Source: Streptomyces sp. NBC_00572
GTDB taxonomy: Bacteria > Actinomycetota > Actinomycetes > Streptomycetales > Streptomycetaceae
DNA: 64,000 bases
Reading direction: 5' to 3'
Assembly (NCBI RefSeq): GCF_026341815.1
Contig: NZ_JAPENX010000001.1
Coordinates: 4,154,001-4,218,000 of the forward strand
In this document: piece after piece, positions 16,954-25,094 of the stretch
Layout of the letters: every line of letters begins with the position of its first letter
How positions within the stretch are numbered: position 1 is the stretch's first letter
Made by a program: the position numbers and the translations under genes
The notes under the pieces: model-generated
What the model saw: the letters and a program-made list of their open reading frames with translations, nothing else
Told to the model about the DNA's origin: nothing
Database searches by the model: none

Positions 16954-18227
16954 GGCCCGGCCCGCGCATGGGGCCCGGAGCCGTCACCCTCGGCGCCGTG
17001 TACGGGGCCGCGCTGCTGCTGAGCCTCGCCGGCTTCGGCTCCACCCTCTGGTACGGCGTCGACGAACCCGGCAACGCCCTCGCCTTCGGCACCCTCGTCG
17101 TCCTCGGCGAGTTCGCCCGCTGGGGCGCCGCCCCCGGCGAGAGGGAGCCCGCGCCGCTCGCCGCCGCCGGGGCCCTCGCGTACGCCCTGCTCGGGGCGAG
17201 CGCCGGGACCGCCACCACGCACGGCGCCCTCCAGATCGTCGCCGTCGTCGTCGCGGCGGGCCTCGCCGGGATCGTCCCCCACCTCGCCCGGGGCCGGGGG
17301 CCCGGCCCCGACCATCTGGCCCGCCGCGTCCTCACCGTCGGCTTCGCCGCGCTCTGCTTCCAGCCCCTCTACAACTCCGGGGCCGTCGTCGAGCACCTCG
17401 GCCAGGGCCCCCCGTACGCCCTCTTCCTCCTGCTGCTGCTCGTCCTGACCGCCCTCTGCGACGCGGTCCTCGCCGCCCTCGTGCTCCGCGCCCGTACGGG
17501 ATTCCCGTACGGCCCCCTCCTCCGCGACGAACTGCGCGCCCTCCTCGGCATCGGCTCCGCCGTCTGCGCCACCGGCACCGTCATGGCGCTCGGCGTCGCC
17601 GCCGCCGGGCTCTGGGCGCTGCCCGTGCTCGCCGTGCCGCTCCTCCTCACCCAGGTCTCCTTCCGGCGGTACGCCGCCGTGCGCACGGTCAACCGGCAGA
17701 CCATCGCCTCCCTCGCCCGCGCCACCGAGATCGCCGGCTGCACCCCACCAGGGCACTCCCGCCGGGTCGCCGCCCTCAGCGCGGCCGTCGGACGGGAGCT
17801 GGGCCTCTCCGGGGCCGAGCTGGCCGTCCTGGAGCACGCGGCGCTCATGCACGACATCGGACAGCTTTCCCTCGTCGACCCCGTCGCGGGCGGCGCCACC
17901 GCCCTCCTTCCCGCAGAGGAGCAGCGCCGGATCGCCCTCCTCGGCGGCGAGGTGGTCCGCAGGACCGGTGTCCCCGAGGCCGTCGCCGTCGTCGTGGAGC
18001 GCCAGGCCGACCCGTACCGGGAGCAGCCGCCGGCCGCCCGGATCGTCCGGGTCGTGAACGCCTACGACGACCTCGCGGGCGGCGAGAGCGCGAGCGCCGC
18101 CCTCGACGCCCTGGAACGGCTCCGGCTCGGCACCGCCCGCGACTATCACCCGGATGTCGTCGAATGCCTGGCCAGGGTCCTGGCGCGGGGCGGAGCGGCT
18201 GGGGTGACCTCCGTCGTCACTGGGTAA
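16950..18227 (+). CDS. Membrane protein with degenerate HD domain (paralogue of the upstream gene)
   Basis: 425 residues. Same plan as its upstream neighbour: about six to seven helices to residue 250, then an HD domain with GHSRRVAALSAAVGRELGLS and an HD pair in LMHDIGQLS. The GYP loop and its histidines are missing (ERQADPYREQPPAARI stands in that place), so cyclic di-GMP hydrolysis is doubtful. The ATG overlaps the upstream TGA, so the two are cotranslated and probably form a pair, with this member as regulator or scaffold. Confidence 0.82.
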   Translation: MRPGPRMGPGAVTLGAVYGAALLLSLAGFGSTLWYGVDEPGNALAFGTLVVLGEFARWGAAPGEREPAPLAAAGALAYALLGASAGTATTHGALQIVAVVVAAGLAGIVPHLARGRGPGPDHLARRVLTVGFAALCFQPLYNSGAVVEHLGQGPPYALFLLLLLVLTALCDAVLAALVLRARTGFPYGPLLRDELRALLGIGSAVCATGTVMALGVAAAGLWALPVLAVPLLLTQVSFRRYAAVRTVNRQTIASLARATEIAGCTPPGHSRRVAALSAAVGRELGLSGAELAVLEHAALMHDIGQLSLVDPVAGGATALLPAEEQRRIALLGGEVVRRTGVPEAVAVVVERQADPYREQPPAARIVRVVNAYDDLAGGESASAALDALERLRLGTARDYHPDVVECLARVLARGGAAGVTSVVTG

Positions 18228-18306
18228 CCCATGGGTAATGAGCGCGCGTCCGACCGGGCATGGTTGGATGCGAACAAGAGGGTGAAGCGACCGGCAGGCG
18301 GGAATC

Positions 18307-19287
18307 GTGAAGATCTTCGGGAAGGTACGGCATCGGCCCTCCGCCTCATGGCGGCAGGCCACCGACCGCGCGTTCACGCTGATCGGCGACGGCCGGTACG
18401 AGGACGCGGGCGCGCTCCTGACGCGCGCGGCGGATCTTGAGCCATGGCTCTCGGAGTCCTGGTTCAACCTGGCGTTGCTGCACAAGTTCCGGCACGACTG
18501 GGAGCAGGCGCGGGCCGCCGGGCTCCGCGCGGTCGCGCTGCTGGACAAGGAGAGCGGCGCCCCCGACTGGTGGAACGTGGGGATCGCCGCCACCGCGCTC
18601 CAGGACTGGCCGCTGGCCCGCCGGGCCTGGCAGGCCTACGGACTGAAGGTCCCCGGCGCCGCCGCCGGCACCGGTGAGCCCGCCGGCATGGACCTGGGCA
18701 GCGCCGCCGTCCGGCTGTCGCCCGAGGGCGAGGCCGAGGTCGTGTGGGGCCGCCGGCTCGACCCCGCCCGCATCGAGGTCCTCTCCATCCCGCTGCCGTC
18801 CTCCGGACGCCGCTGGGGCGAGGTCGTCCTCCACGACGGCGTGCCGAACGGCGAGCGCACCACCACCGCCGGCCCCTCCTACCCGGTCTTCGACGAGATC
18901 GAGCTGTGGGCCCCCTCACCCGTCCCCACCTGGGTGGTCCTCCTGGAGGCGGCCACCGAGGCCGACCGGGACGCCCTGGAGCAGCTCGCCGCGGAGGCGG
19001 GTTTCGCCGCCGAGGACTGGTCGTCCTCCGTGCGGCTGCTCTGCCGTGCCTGCTCCGAGTCGACGATGCCGAGCGCCGAGGGCGAGGGCGAGCACTCCGA
19101 CCCGCACGACCACAGCGAGCCGGGCCACCCCGGGCCGCTCGGGCACCGCTCGCAGGGCGAGCTGTGGGTCCCGGAGCGGGAGTGCGGCATCGCGGCCCCG
19201 GCGGGCCTGGTGCGCGGGCTCCTCGACGGCTGGGTGGCCGACAGTCCCGACAGTCGTGAGTGGCGGGATCTCGAAGAGGTCTGCTGA
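18307..19287 (+). CDS. TPR-like protein of unknown function
   Basis: 326 residues. The N-terminal third is helical with two TPR-like pairs (AFTLIGDGRYEDAGALLTRA, LALLHKFRHDWEQARAAG). The middle is a beta-rich domain, and an acidic His/Asp-rich stretch (about residues 260-275, EHSDPHDHSEPGH) could bind metal. I do not recognise the family beyond conserved streptomycete proteins. GTG 18307 is preceded by GCAGGCGGGAA. It stands alone between the HD pair and def. Confidence 0.72.
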   Translation: MKIFGKVRHRPSASWRQATDRAFTLIGDGRYEDAGALLTRAADLEPWLSESWFNLALLHKFRHDWEQARAAGLRAVALLDKESGAPDWWNVGIAATALQDWPLARRAWQAYGLKVPGAAAGTGEPAGMDLGSAAVRLSPEGEAEVVWGRRLDPARIEVLSIPLPSSGRRWGEVVLHDGVPNGERTTTAGPSYPVFDEIELWAPSPVPTWVVLLEAATEADRDALEQLAAEAGFAAEDWSSSVRLLCRACSESTMPSAEGEGEHSDPHDHSEPGHPGPLGHRSQGELWVPERECGIAAPAGLVRGLLDGWVADSPDSREWRDLEEVC

Positions 19288-19399
19288 GCGGGGCCGACCA
19301 GATCCGGCCTTGTGCGGCCCGCTCCGGAAGCGACGCCCACGCGGGGGCCCGTAGGCTGTCCTTCGACGGAATCGGGTTTTCAGGAAGGCGCGGCCGGAC

Positions 19400-20032
19400 A
19401 TGGCGCAGCAGGAGACGGACGAGCAGACGATCAACGACGGGTTCGTCGTGGACACGGAGGACTGCGAGGAGCGCGAGCTCGCCCACCGTGAGCGCGGCAC
19501 GGCCCGCCCGATCACGGTGGTCGGCAATCCGGTGCTCCACAAGGAGTGCAAGGACGTCACCGAGTTCGACGACTCGCTGGCGGCGCTCATCGACGACATG
19601 TTCGCCAGCCAGAAGGCCGCCGAGGGCGTGGGCCTGGCCGCGAACCAGATCGGTGTGGACCTCAAGGTCTTCGTCTACGACTGCCCCGACGACGAGGGTG
19701 CCCGGCACACCGGTGTCGTGATCAACCCGGTCCTCCAGGAGCTCCCGGCCGAGCTGCGCGTCCTGGACGAGTCCAACGAGGGCTGCCTGTCCGTGCCGAC
19801 CGCCTACGCCGAGCTGGCCCGCCCCGACTACGCGGAGGTCCACGGCCAGGACGCCCAGGGCAACCCGATCAAGGTGCGCGGCACCGGCTACTTCGCCCGC
19901 TGCCTCCAGCACGAGACGGACCACCTGTACGGCTACCTGTACATCGACCGCCTCTCCAAGCGGGACCGCAAGGACGCCCTGCGCCAGATGGAAGAGGGCA
20001 CCCCGCGCTACGAGACGGTGCCGAACGCCTGA
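19400..20032 (+). CDS. def: Peptide deformylase
   Basis: 210 residues. All three PDF motifs are present: GVGLAANQIG (about 76-85), EGCLSVP (about 132), and QHETDH (about 174), which supplies two zinc histidines and the catalytic glutamate; the cysteine of EGCLS is the third ligand. The enzyme removes formyl from new proteins. A 35-residue acidic N-terminal extension precedes the usual start of the fold. Streptomycetes have several def copies; which one this is cannot be told from sequence alone. Confidence 0.95.
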   Translation: MAQQETDEQTINDGFVVDTEDCEERELAHRERGTARPITVVGNPVLHKECKDVTEFDDSLAALIDDMFASQKAAEGVGLAANQIGVDLKVFVYDCPDDEGARHTGVVINPVLQELPAELRVLDESNEGCLSVPTAYAELARPDYAEVHGQDAQGNPIKVRGTGYFARCLQHETDHLYGYLYIDRLSKRDRKDALRQMEEGTPRYETVPNA

Positions 20033-20047
20033 TCCCGGCAGTCGTAC

Positions 20048-20087
20048 GAGAAGGGCCCCGCACTCACCCGAGTGCGGGGCCCTTCTC
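20048..20087. terminator. Bidirectional terminator between def and nrdB
   Basis: An 18-bp perfect stem (GAGAAGGGCCCCGCACTC and its complement) around a 4-base loop lies between two convergent genes and serves both. Confidence 0.9.
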
Positions 20088-20100
20088 GCGTACGGACGGA

Positions 20101-21117
20101 CTAGAAGTCCTCGTCCAGGTCCACCGAGCCCTCGACGGCCACCTGGTAGGCGGACGGGCGGCGCTCGAAGAAGTTCGTGAGCTCCTGGACGCCCTGGAGC
20201 TCCATGAACGAGAACGGGTTCTCGGAGCCGTACACCGGGGCGAAGCCGAGGCGCTGGAGGCGCTGGTCGGCGACGCACTGGAGGTACTCGCGCATCGACT
20301 CGGTGTTCATGCCCGGCAGGCCGTCGCCGCACAGGTCGCGGCCGAACTGCAGCTCCGCCTCGACGGCCTCCTTCAGCATGTCCGTGACCTGCTGCTGGAG
20401 CGCGTCGTCGAAGAGCTCCGGCTCCTCCTTGCGGACGGTGTCCACGACCTCGAAGGCGAAGTTCATGTGCATCGTCTCGTCGCGGAACACCCAGTTGGTG
20501 CCGGTCGCGAGACCGTGCAGCAGACCGCGGGACCGGAACCAGTACACGTACGCGAAGGCGCCGTAGAAGAACAGGCCCTCGATGCACGCGGCGAAGCAGA
20601 TCAGGTTCAGCAGGAAGCGGCGACGGTCGGCCTGGGTCTCCAGGCGGTCGATCTTCTCCACCGAGTCCATCCAGCGGAAGCAGAACTGCGCCTTCTCGCG
20701 GATGGAGGGGATCTCCTCGACCGCGTCGAACGCGGCGGAGCGGTCGTCCGGGTCGGGCAGGTAGGTGTCGAGCAGCGTCAGATAGAACTGGACGTGCACG
20801 GCCTCCTCGAACAGCTGGCGCGACAGGTACAGCCGCGCCTCCGGGGAGTTGATGTGCTTGTAGAGCGTCAGCACCAGGTTGTTCGACACGATCGAGTCGC
20901 CGGTCGCGAAGAACGCGACGAGCCGGCCGATCATGTGCTGCTCACCGGGGGTGAGCTTGGCGAGGTCGGCGACGTCCGAGTGGAGGTCGACCTCCTCCAC
21001 GGTCCAGGTGTTCTTGATCGCGTCGCGGTAGCGCTCGTAGAAGTCCGGGTAGCGCATCGGACGGAGGGTCAGCTCGAAGCCCGGGTCGAGGAGGTTCTTC
21101 TTCTCGTTGGTGCTCAT
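20101..21117 (-). CDS. nrdB: Class Ia ribonucleotide reductase, beta (radical) subunit
   Basis: 338 residues. Di-iron ligands are visible in the ferritin-like helices: FEEAVHVQFY carries the E-x2-H type ligands, and FRDETMHMNF the second set; the radical tyrosine should be in the helix after VHVQFY (YLTLLDTY). The C-terminus VDLDEDF is the flexible acidic tail that docks to NrdA. Its ATG shares one base with the nrdA stop (TAATG), so the two are cotranslated. No nrdS regulator gene follows; a terminator and def come next. Confidence 0.95.
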   Translation of the reverse strand: MSTNEKKNLLDPGFELTLRPMRYPDFYERYRDAIKNTWTVEEVDLHSDVADLAKLTPGEQHMIGRLVAFFATGDSIVSNNLVLTLYKHINSPEARLYLSRQLFEEAVHVQFYLTLLDTYLPDPDDRSAAFDAVEEIPSIREKAQFCFRWMDSVEKIDRLETQADRRRFLLNLICFAACIEGLFFYGAFAYVYWFRSRGLLHGLATGTNWVFRDETMHMNFAFEVVDTVRKEEPELFDDALQQQVTDMLKEAVEAELQFGRDLCGDGLPGMNTESMREYLQCVADQRLQRLGFAPVYGSENPFSFMELQGVQELTNFFERRPSAYQVAVEGSVDLDEDF

Positions 21118-23495
21118 TACTGGCAGGCCTCGCAGGACTCGGGGTTTTCCAGGGAGCAGGCGAGCGCGTCGGCGTCGGGGGCCGCCTGCTGGACGGGGAT
21201 GGTGGCGGCGGCGGGCGCCGCGGCCTGGGCGGCGCGGGCGATCCGGGTCGCCGGACGGGAGCGCAGGTAGTACGTCGTCTTCAGGCCCTGCTTCCAGGCG
21301 TACGCGTACATCGACGACAGCTTGCCGATCGTCGGCGTCTCCAGGAACAGGTTCAGCGACTGCGACTGGTCCAGGAACGGCGTACGGGCGGCGGCCATGT
21401 CGATCAGACCGCGCTGCGGGATCTCCCACGCCGTGCGGTAGAGCTCGCGCACCTCGGCCGGGACCCAGGTGAAGCCGGCCACCGAGCCGTTGGCGTCGCG
21501 CAGCGCCTCACGGGTCTGCGCGTCCCACACGCCGAGCCTCTTCAGCTCGTCGACCAGGTACGAGTTGACCTGGAGGAACTCGCCGGACAGCGTCTCGCGC
21601 TTGAAGAGGTTCGAGACCTGCGGCTCGATGCACTCGTACACACCGGCGATCGAGGCGATCGTCGCGGTCGGCGCGATGGCGAGGAGCAGCGAGTTGCGCA
21701 TGCCGACGGCGGCGATCCGCTCGCGCAGCGCGGCCCAGCGCTCCGGCCAGTTGAGCTCCACGTCGTAGTGGTCCGGGTGCAGCACACCGCGGGCCGCGCG
21801 GGTCTTGTCCCAGGCGGGGACCGGACCGCTGCGCTCGGCGAGGTCGGCGGAGGCCTCGTACGCGGCGAGCATGATGCGCTCGGCGATACGGGTGGACAGC
21901 GCGCGCGCCTCGGCGGAGTCGAACGGCATCTTCAGCTGGAAGAAGACGTCCTGGAGGCCCATCGCGCCCAGGCCGACCGGCCGCCAGCGGGCGTTGGAGC
22001 GGCCCGCCTGCTCGGTCGGGTAGAAGTTGATGTCGACGACCCGGTCGAGGAAGGTGACGGCCGTGCGGACGGTGGCGTCGAGGCGCTCCCAGTCGATGTC
22101 GCCGTCGACGACGAAGGCGCCGAGGTTGACCGAGCCCAGGTTGCAGACCGCGGTCTCGCCGTCGTCGGTGACCTCCAGGATCTCCGTGCAGAGGTTGGAG
22201 GAGTGGACGGTGTGGCCGGGCTCGGCGGTCTGGTTGGCCGTCCGGTTAGAGGCGTCCTTGAAGGTCATCCAGCCGTTGCCGGTCTGGGCCAGGGTCCGCA
22301 TCATCCGGCCGTACAGGTCGCGGGCCGGCATCGTCTTGCGGGCCAGGCCCGCCGCCTCGGCCTTGTGGTAGGCGGCGTCGAACTCCTCGCCCCACAGGTC
22401 GACCAGCTCGGGCACGTCCGCCGGGGAGAACAGCGACCAGTCGGCGTCGGCGTTGACCCGGCGCATGAACTCGTCCGGGATCCAGTGCGCCAGGTTCAGG
22501 TTGTGCGTACGGCGCTGGTCCTCGCCCGTGTTGTCGCGGAGCTCCAGGAACTCCTCGATGTCCGCGTGCCAGGTCTCCAGGTAGACGGCGGCGGCACCCT
22601 TGCGGCGGCCGCCCTGGTTCACGGCGGCGACGGAGGCGTCGAGGGTCTTCAGGAACGGCACGATGCCGTTGGAGTGCCCGTTGGTGCCGCGGATCAGCGA
22701 ACCGCGGGCGCGGATGCGGGAGTACGAGAGGCCGATGCCGCCGGCGTGCTTCGAGAGGCGCGCCACCTGGTGGTAGCGGTCGTAGATGGAGTCCAGCTCG
22801 TCCTGGGGGGAGTCCAGGAGGTAGCAGGAGGACATCTGCGGGTGGCGGGTGCCGGAGTTGAACAGCGTGGGGGAGGACGGCAGGTAGTCCAGCCGGCTCA
22901 TCAGGCGGTAGAGCGCCGCGACCTCGTCGAGCGCGCGGACGCTGTCGTCCTCCGCGAGACCGCAGGCCACCCGGAGCATGAAGTGCTGCGGGGTCTCGAT
23001 CACCTTGCGGGTGATCGGGTGGCGCAGCAGGTAGCGCGAGTAGAGGGTGCGCAGACCGAAGTAGCCGAAGCGGTCGTCCGCGGCCGCGTCGATCGTCGCG
23101 TCGAGCCGGTCCGCGTGCAGCGCGACGAACTCGGCGGTGCGGTCGGCGATCAGGCCCTCGCGGTGACCGACGGCGACGGAGGCGGAGAAGGAGAACGAGC
23201 CCTGCCCGGCCGCCTCGTCGGCGATCGTGATCGTCAGGAGCCGGGCGGCGAGCCGGGAGTACGCCGGGTCGTCGGCGATGAGACCCGCGGCCGCCTCGGT
23301 GGCCAGCTCGCGCAGCTCCGCCTCGTCCGCGACGGCGCTGCGGCCGCGGAGCGCGGCGGCGGCGACCTTGCCGGGGTCGGTGTCGGGGAGATCGGCGGTG
23401 AGGTCGGTCAGGGTCCGCAGCAGCACGGTCCCGGGGCCGTCGCTCTCGACCGCGGAAGCCTCGGCGGAAGCCGGATCGGCGGGCGCGATGGTCAC
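21117..23495 (-). CDS. nrdA: Class Ia ribonucleoside-diphosphate reductase, alpha subunit
   Basis: 792 residues from GTG 23495, which has GGGAGAG upstream; in-frame sequence further up is not coding-like. The enzyme makes deoxyribonucleotides. Motifs: SSCYLLDSPQD with an active-site cysteine, SNLCTEI with the central cysteine region, NLGSVNLG, and the C-terminal redox pair CEACQ. The N-terminus lacks the VxKRDG motif of an ATP-cone and keeps only a remnant (AAGLIADDPAYSRLAARLL), so the dATP off-switch may be absent. Expression is set by the riboswitch and boxes upstream. Confidence 0.95.
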   Translation of the reverse strand: MTIAPADPASAEASAVESDGPGTVLLRTLTDLTADLPDTDPGKVAAAALRGRSAVADEAELRELATEAAAGLIADDPAYSRLAARLLTITIADEAAGQGSFSFSASVAVGHREGLIADRTAEFVALHADRLDATIDAAADDRFGYFGLRTLYSRYLLRHPITRKVIETPQHFMLRVACGLAEDDSVRALDEVAALYRLMSRLDYLPSSPTLFNSGTRHPQMSSCYLLDSPQDELDSIYDRYHQVARLSKHAGGIGLSYSRIRARGSLIRGTNGHSNGIVPFLKTLDASVAAVNQGGRRKGAAAVYLETWHADIEEFLELRDNTGEDQRRTHNLNLAHWIPDEFMRRVNADADWSLFSPADVPELVDLWGEEFDAAYHKAEAAGLARKTMPARDLYGRMMRTLAQTGNGWMTFKDASNRTANQTAEPGHTVHSSNLCTEILEVTDDGETAVCNLGSVNLGAFVVDGDIDWERLDATVRTAVTFLDRVVDINFYPTEQAGRSNARWRPVGLGAMGLQDVFFQLKMPFDSAEARALSTRIAERIMLAAYEASADLAERSGPVPAWDKTRAARGVLHPDHYDVELNWPERWAALRERIAAVGMRNSLLLAIAPTATIASIAGVYECIEPQVSNLFKRETLSGEFLQVNSYLVDELKRLGVWDAQTREALRDANGSVAGFTWVPAEVRELYRTAWEIPQRGLIDMAAARTPFLDQSQSLNLFLETPTIGKLSSMYAYAWKQGLKTTYYLRSRPATRIARAAQAAAPAAATIPVQQAAPDADALACSLENPESCEACQ

Positions 23496-23635
23496 GTGGG
23501 GGCTCTCCCTCGCTCGGCGCGGGGCCGCGGCGGGGGAAGGCGGGCAGACGGGCATCCGTAACGCCGGACGCGACGCTTCCACCGGCCCACTCCGCGAGGC
23601 CCGGACGTCATTGGCACCCGGAACGGACGGACCGG

Positions 23636-23752
23636 GCGCGCTGGCGGCAGGTCCTCGGACTCACCTCGTACGAATTCGTCGTATCCGTACGAAGCACACC
23701 GTTGCGGGACAGTTCCGGATTCGCGCCGGATTCCCCTGCGTCGACAGCGAGG
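23636..23752 (-). promoter_or_regulatory. Cobalamin (AdoCbl) riboswitch before nrdA
   Basis: On the minus strand the conserved pieces occur in order: GGGGAATCCGG, GCGAATCCGGAACTG, TCCCGCAACGGTG, and the B12-box type end GGTGAGTCCGAGGACCTGCC. In S. coelicolor an AdoCbl riboswitch turns the class Ia nrd operon off when B12 is present, leaving the B12-dependent class II enzyme. The leader reaches the nrdA start about 140 bases on; the expression platform is not resolved. Confidence 0.93.
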
Positions 23753-23755
23753 ATG

Positions 23756-23803
23756 AGCATACATGTGGGGGGCGTCGCTCGCCGAACCCCCCACATGTTG
23801 TGT
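23756..23803 (-). promoter_or_regulatory. Tandem NrdR-type boxes upstream of the nrdA riboswitch
   Basis: Two 16-base elements, minus strand ACACAACATGTGGGGG (23803-23788) and CCCCCACATGTATGCT (23771-23756), share the core ACATGT with starts 32 bases apart, about three helical turns. This spacing and core fit the paired boxes of the repressor NrdR. The flanks also form a larger inverted repeat (ACATGTGGGGGG with CCCCCCACATGT). The first box fits the consensus better than the second. Confidence 0.65.
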
Positions 23804-23814
23804 CGCCCCCCGGT

Positions 23815-24315
23815 TCAGAACTCCAAGGCGTAGGTGCGCAGGCGGTGGTCGGGGATCGGCTCCCAGTCCCTGTCCGGGGTCCGGACGAAGCCCAGACGCT
23901 CGTAGATCCGGTGCGCGGAGACCATCGAGGCGTCCGTGGACAGCACGATGCGGCGGCACCCGGGGAGCGCCCGTGCCCGCTCGATACAGGCCCGTACGAG
24001 GGCCTCTCCGACGCCCCGGCCGCGGGCCGCCCGGGAGACCACGAGCATCCGGAACTCGGCCTCGCCCTCCACCGCGATGTCCGCCCAGGGAGTGGCGCCG
24101 GTGGCGAAGGTCACCCCGCCGAGGAGCCGCCCGTCGCCGTCCTCGGCGACGAGCACCTCGCTCTCGCGCGCCCGCCGTGCCGTGTCCCGCAGCACGTGCA
24201 GATACGAGTCCTCCGCGCCGTACTTCAGCAGTCCGTCGGTCAGAAAGGTCCCCGCGGTGAGCTCACCGAGCGCTTCGTACTCCTCGGGCCGTACCGCCCT
24301 GATCGTGAAGTCCAT
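23815..24315 (-). CDS. GNAT-family N-acetyltransferase
   Basis: 166 residues. The acetyl-CoA-binding motif A is VVSRAARGRGVGEALVRACIE (residues about 90-110), and HRIYERLGFVRTPDRDWEP gives motif B. The substrate is unknown. ATG 24315 begins MDFTIRAVRPEEYEAL, a usual GNAT start; an upstream GTG would add nine residues. The gene lies just upstream of the nrdA control region and on the same strand, ending about 12 bases from the first NrdR box. Confidence 0.85.
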   Translation of the reverse strand: MDFTIRAVRPEEYEALGELTAGTFLTDGLLKYGAEDSYLHVLRDTARRARESEVLVAEDGDGRLLGGVTFATGATPWADIAVEGEAEFRMLVVSRAARGRGVGEALVRACIERARALPGCRRIVLSTDASMVSAHRIYERLGFVRTPDRDWEPIPDHRLRTYALEF

Positions 24316-24408
24316 GGGGGAAGTGTGCCTCCGGCCGGCCACCCGCCCCTAGGGGGTGTCTTGTCGATCAGGCCGGGCCCGCGGTGTCCGGCACGCACCC
24401 AGTGCGTC

Positions 24409-25011
24409 TCAGCCGCCGACCCCCACCGAGTTGTCGGGGGCGCCGTCGCCGACCGGCGGCAGGTCGCCCCGCTCGACGGGCTGCCCGGTGGCGGTCTGCT
24501 GCGGCAGGACGGCGTCGAGCTCGGCCGCGTCGGCGTGGTGGGCGCGCTCGGCGGCGCCCTTGAGCGCCTTCCGGTCCATCGTGAGCGGGGCGGCCACCTC
24601 CACGCGCAGCCCGTTCTCGTTGCGCACGTACGCGTGTCGTTCGGCGGACCGCAGGTACCACCGGGCGCCGTCCCGGACACAGCTGTCCTGCTCGGCGGTG
24701 CCCGCGGCGCAGTCCTTCGCCGAGAACGGGCGACGCTCGGCGGAGACGGTGAGCCGGACGCCTTCCTTCGTCACGTACGCGACCTGGAAGCCGTCGGCGC
24801 CGACGACCCCCGCCGCCATCGGGGCGAGTTCGAAGCCCTCGGCCTCGGTGACGTACACGTGGTCGGTGTCGGTCTGCGCCCAGCGGGCGCGGGCGTCCAG
24901 CTCGGCCGGGCCGGGCGTCGGGCGTTCGCCCGCCGTCTCGGTGCCGCAGCCGGTGACGGCGAGCGCGAGGGGGAGCAGGGCGAGCAGGGTGAGGCGTGGT
25001 CCGATCCGCAT
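24409..25011 (-). CDS. Lipoprotein of unknown function
   Basis: 200 residues. A type II signal peptide is clear: MRIGPRLTLLALLPLALAVTG followed by the lipobox cysteine (LAVTGC). The mature part has mixed alpha/beta character, a Cys pair (KDCAAG, DSCVRD) and an acidic, disordered end. I do not recognise the family. ATG 25011 is nine bases after GAGG; ATG 25020 is an in-frame alternative that adds three residues. Confidence 0.78.
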   Translation of the reverse strand: MRIGPRLTLLALLPLALAVTGCGTETAGERPTPGPAELDARARWAQTDTDHVYVTEAEGFELAPMAAGVVGADGFQVAYVTKEGVRLTVSAERRPFSAKDCAAGTAEQDSCVRDGARWYLRSAERHAYVRNENGLRVEVAAPLTMDRKALKGAAERAHHADAAELDAVLPQQTATGQPVERGDLPPVGDGAPDNSVGVGG

Positions 25012-25094
25012 GCCCCGCATCCTCGCGCAGGGACGGCGAAGGCCGCCATGCCTCCGGGGGAAGCAGGGCGGCCTTCGTCAGGTCGGGCGGTGGA

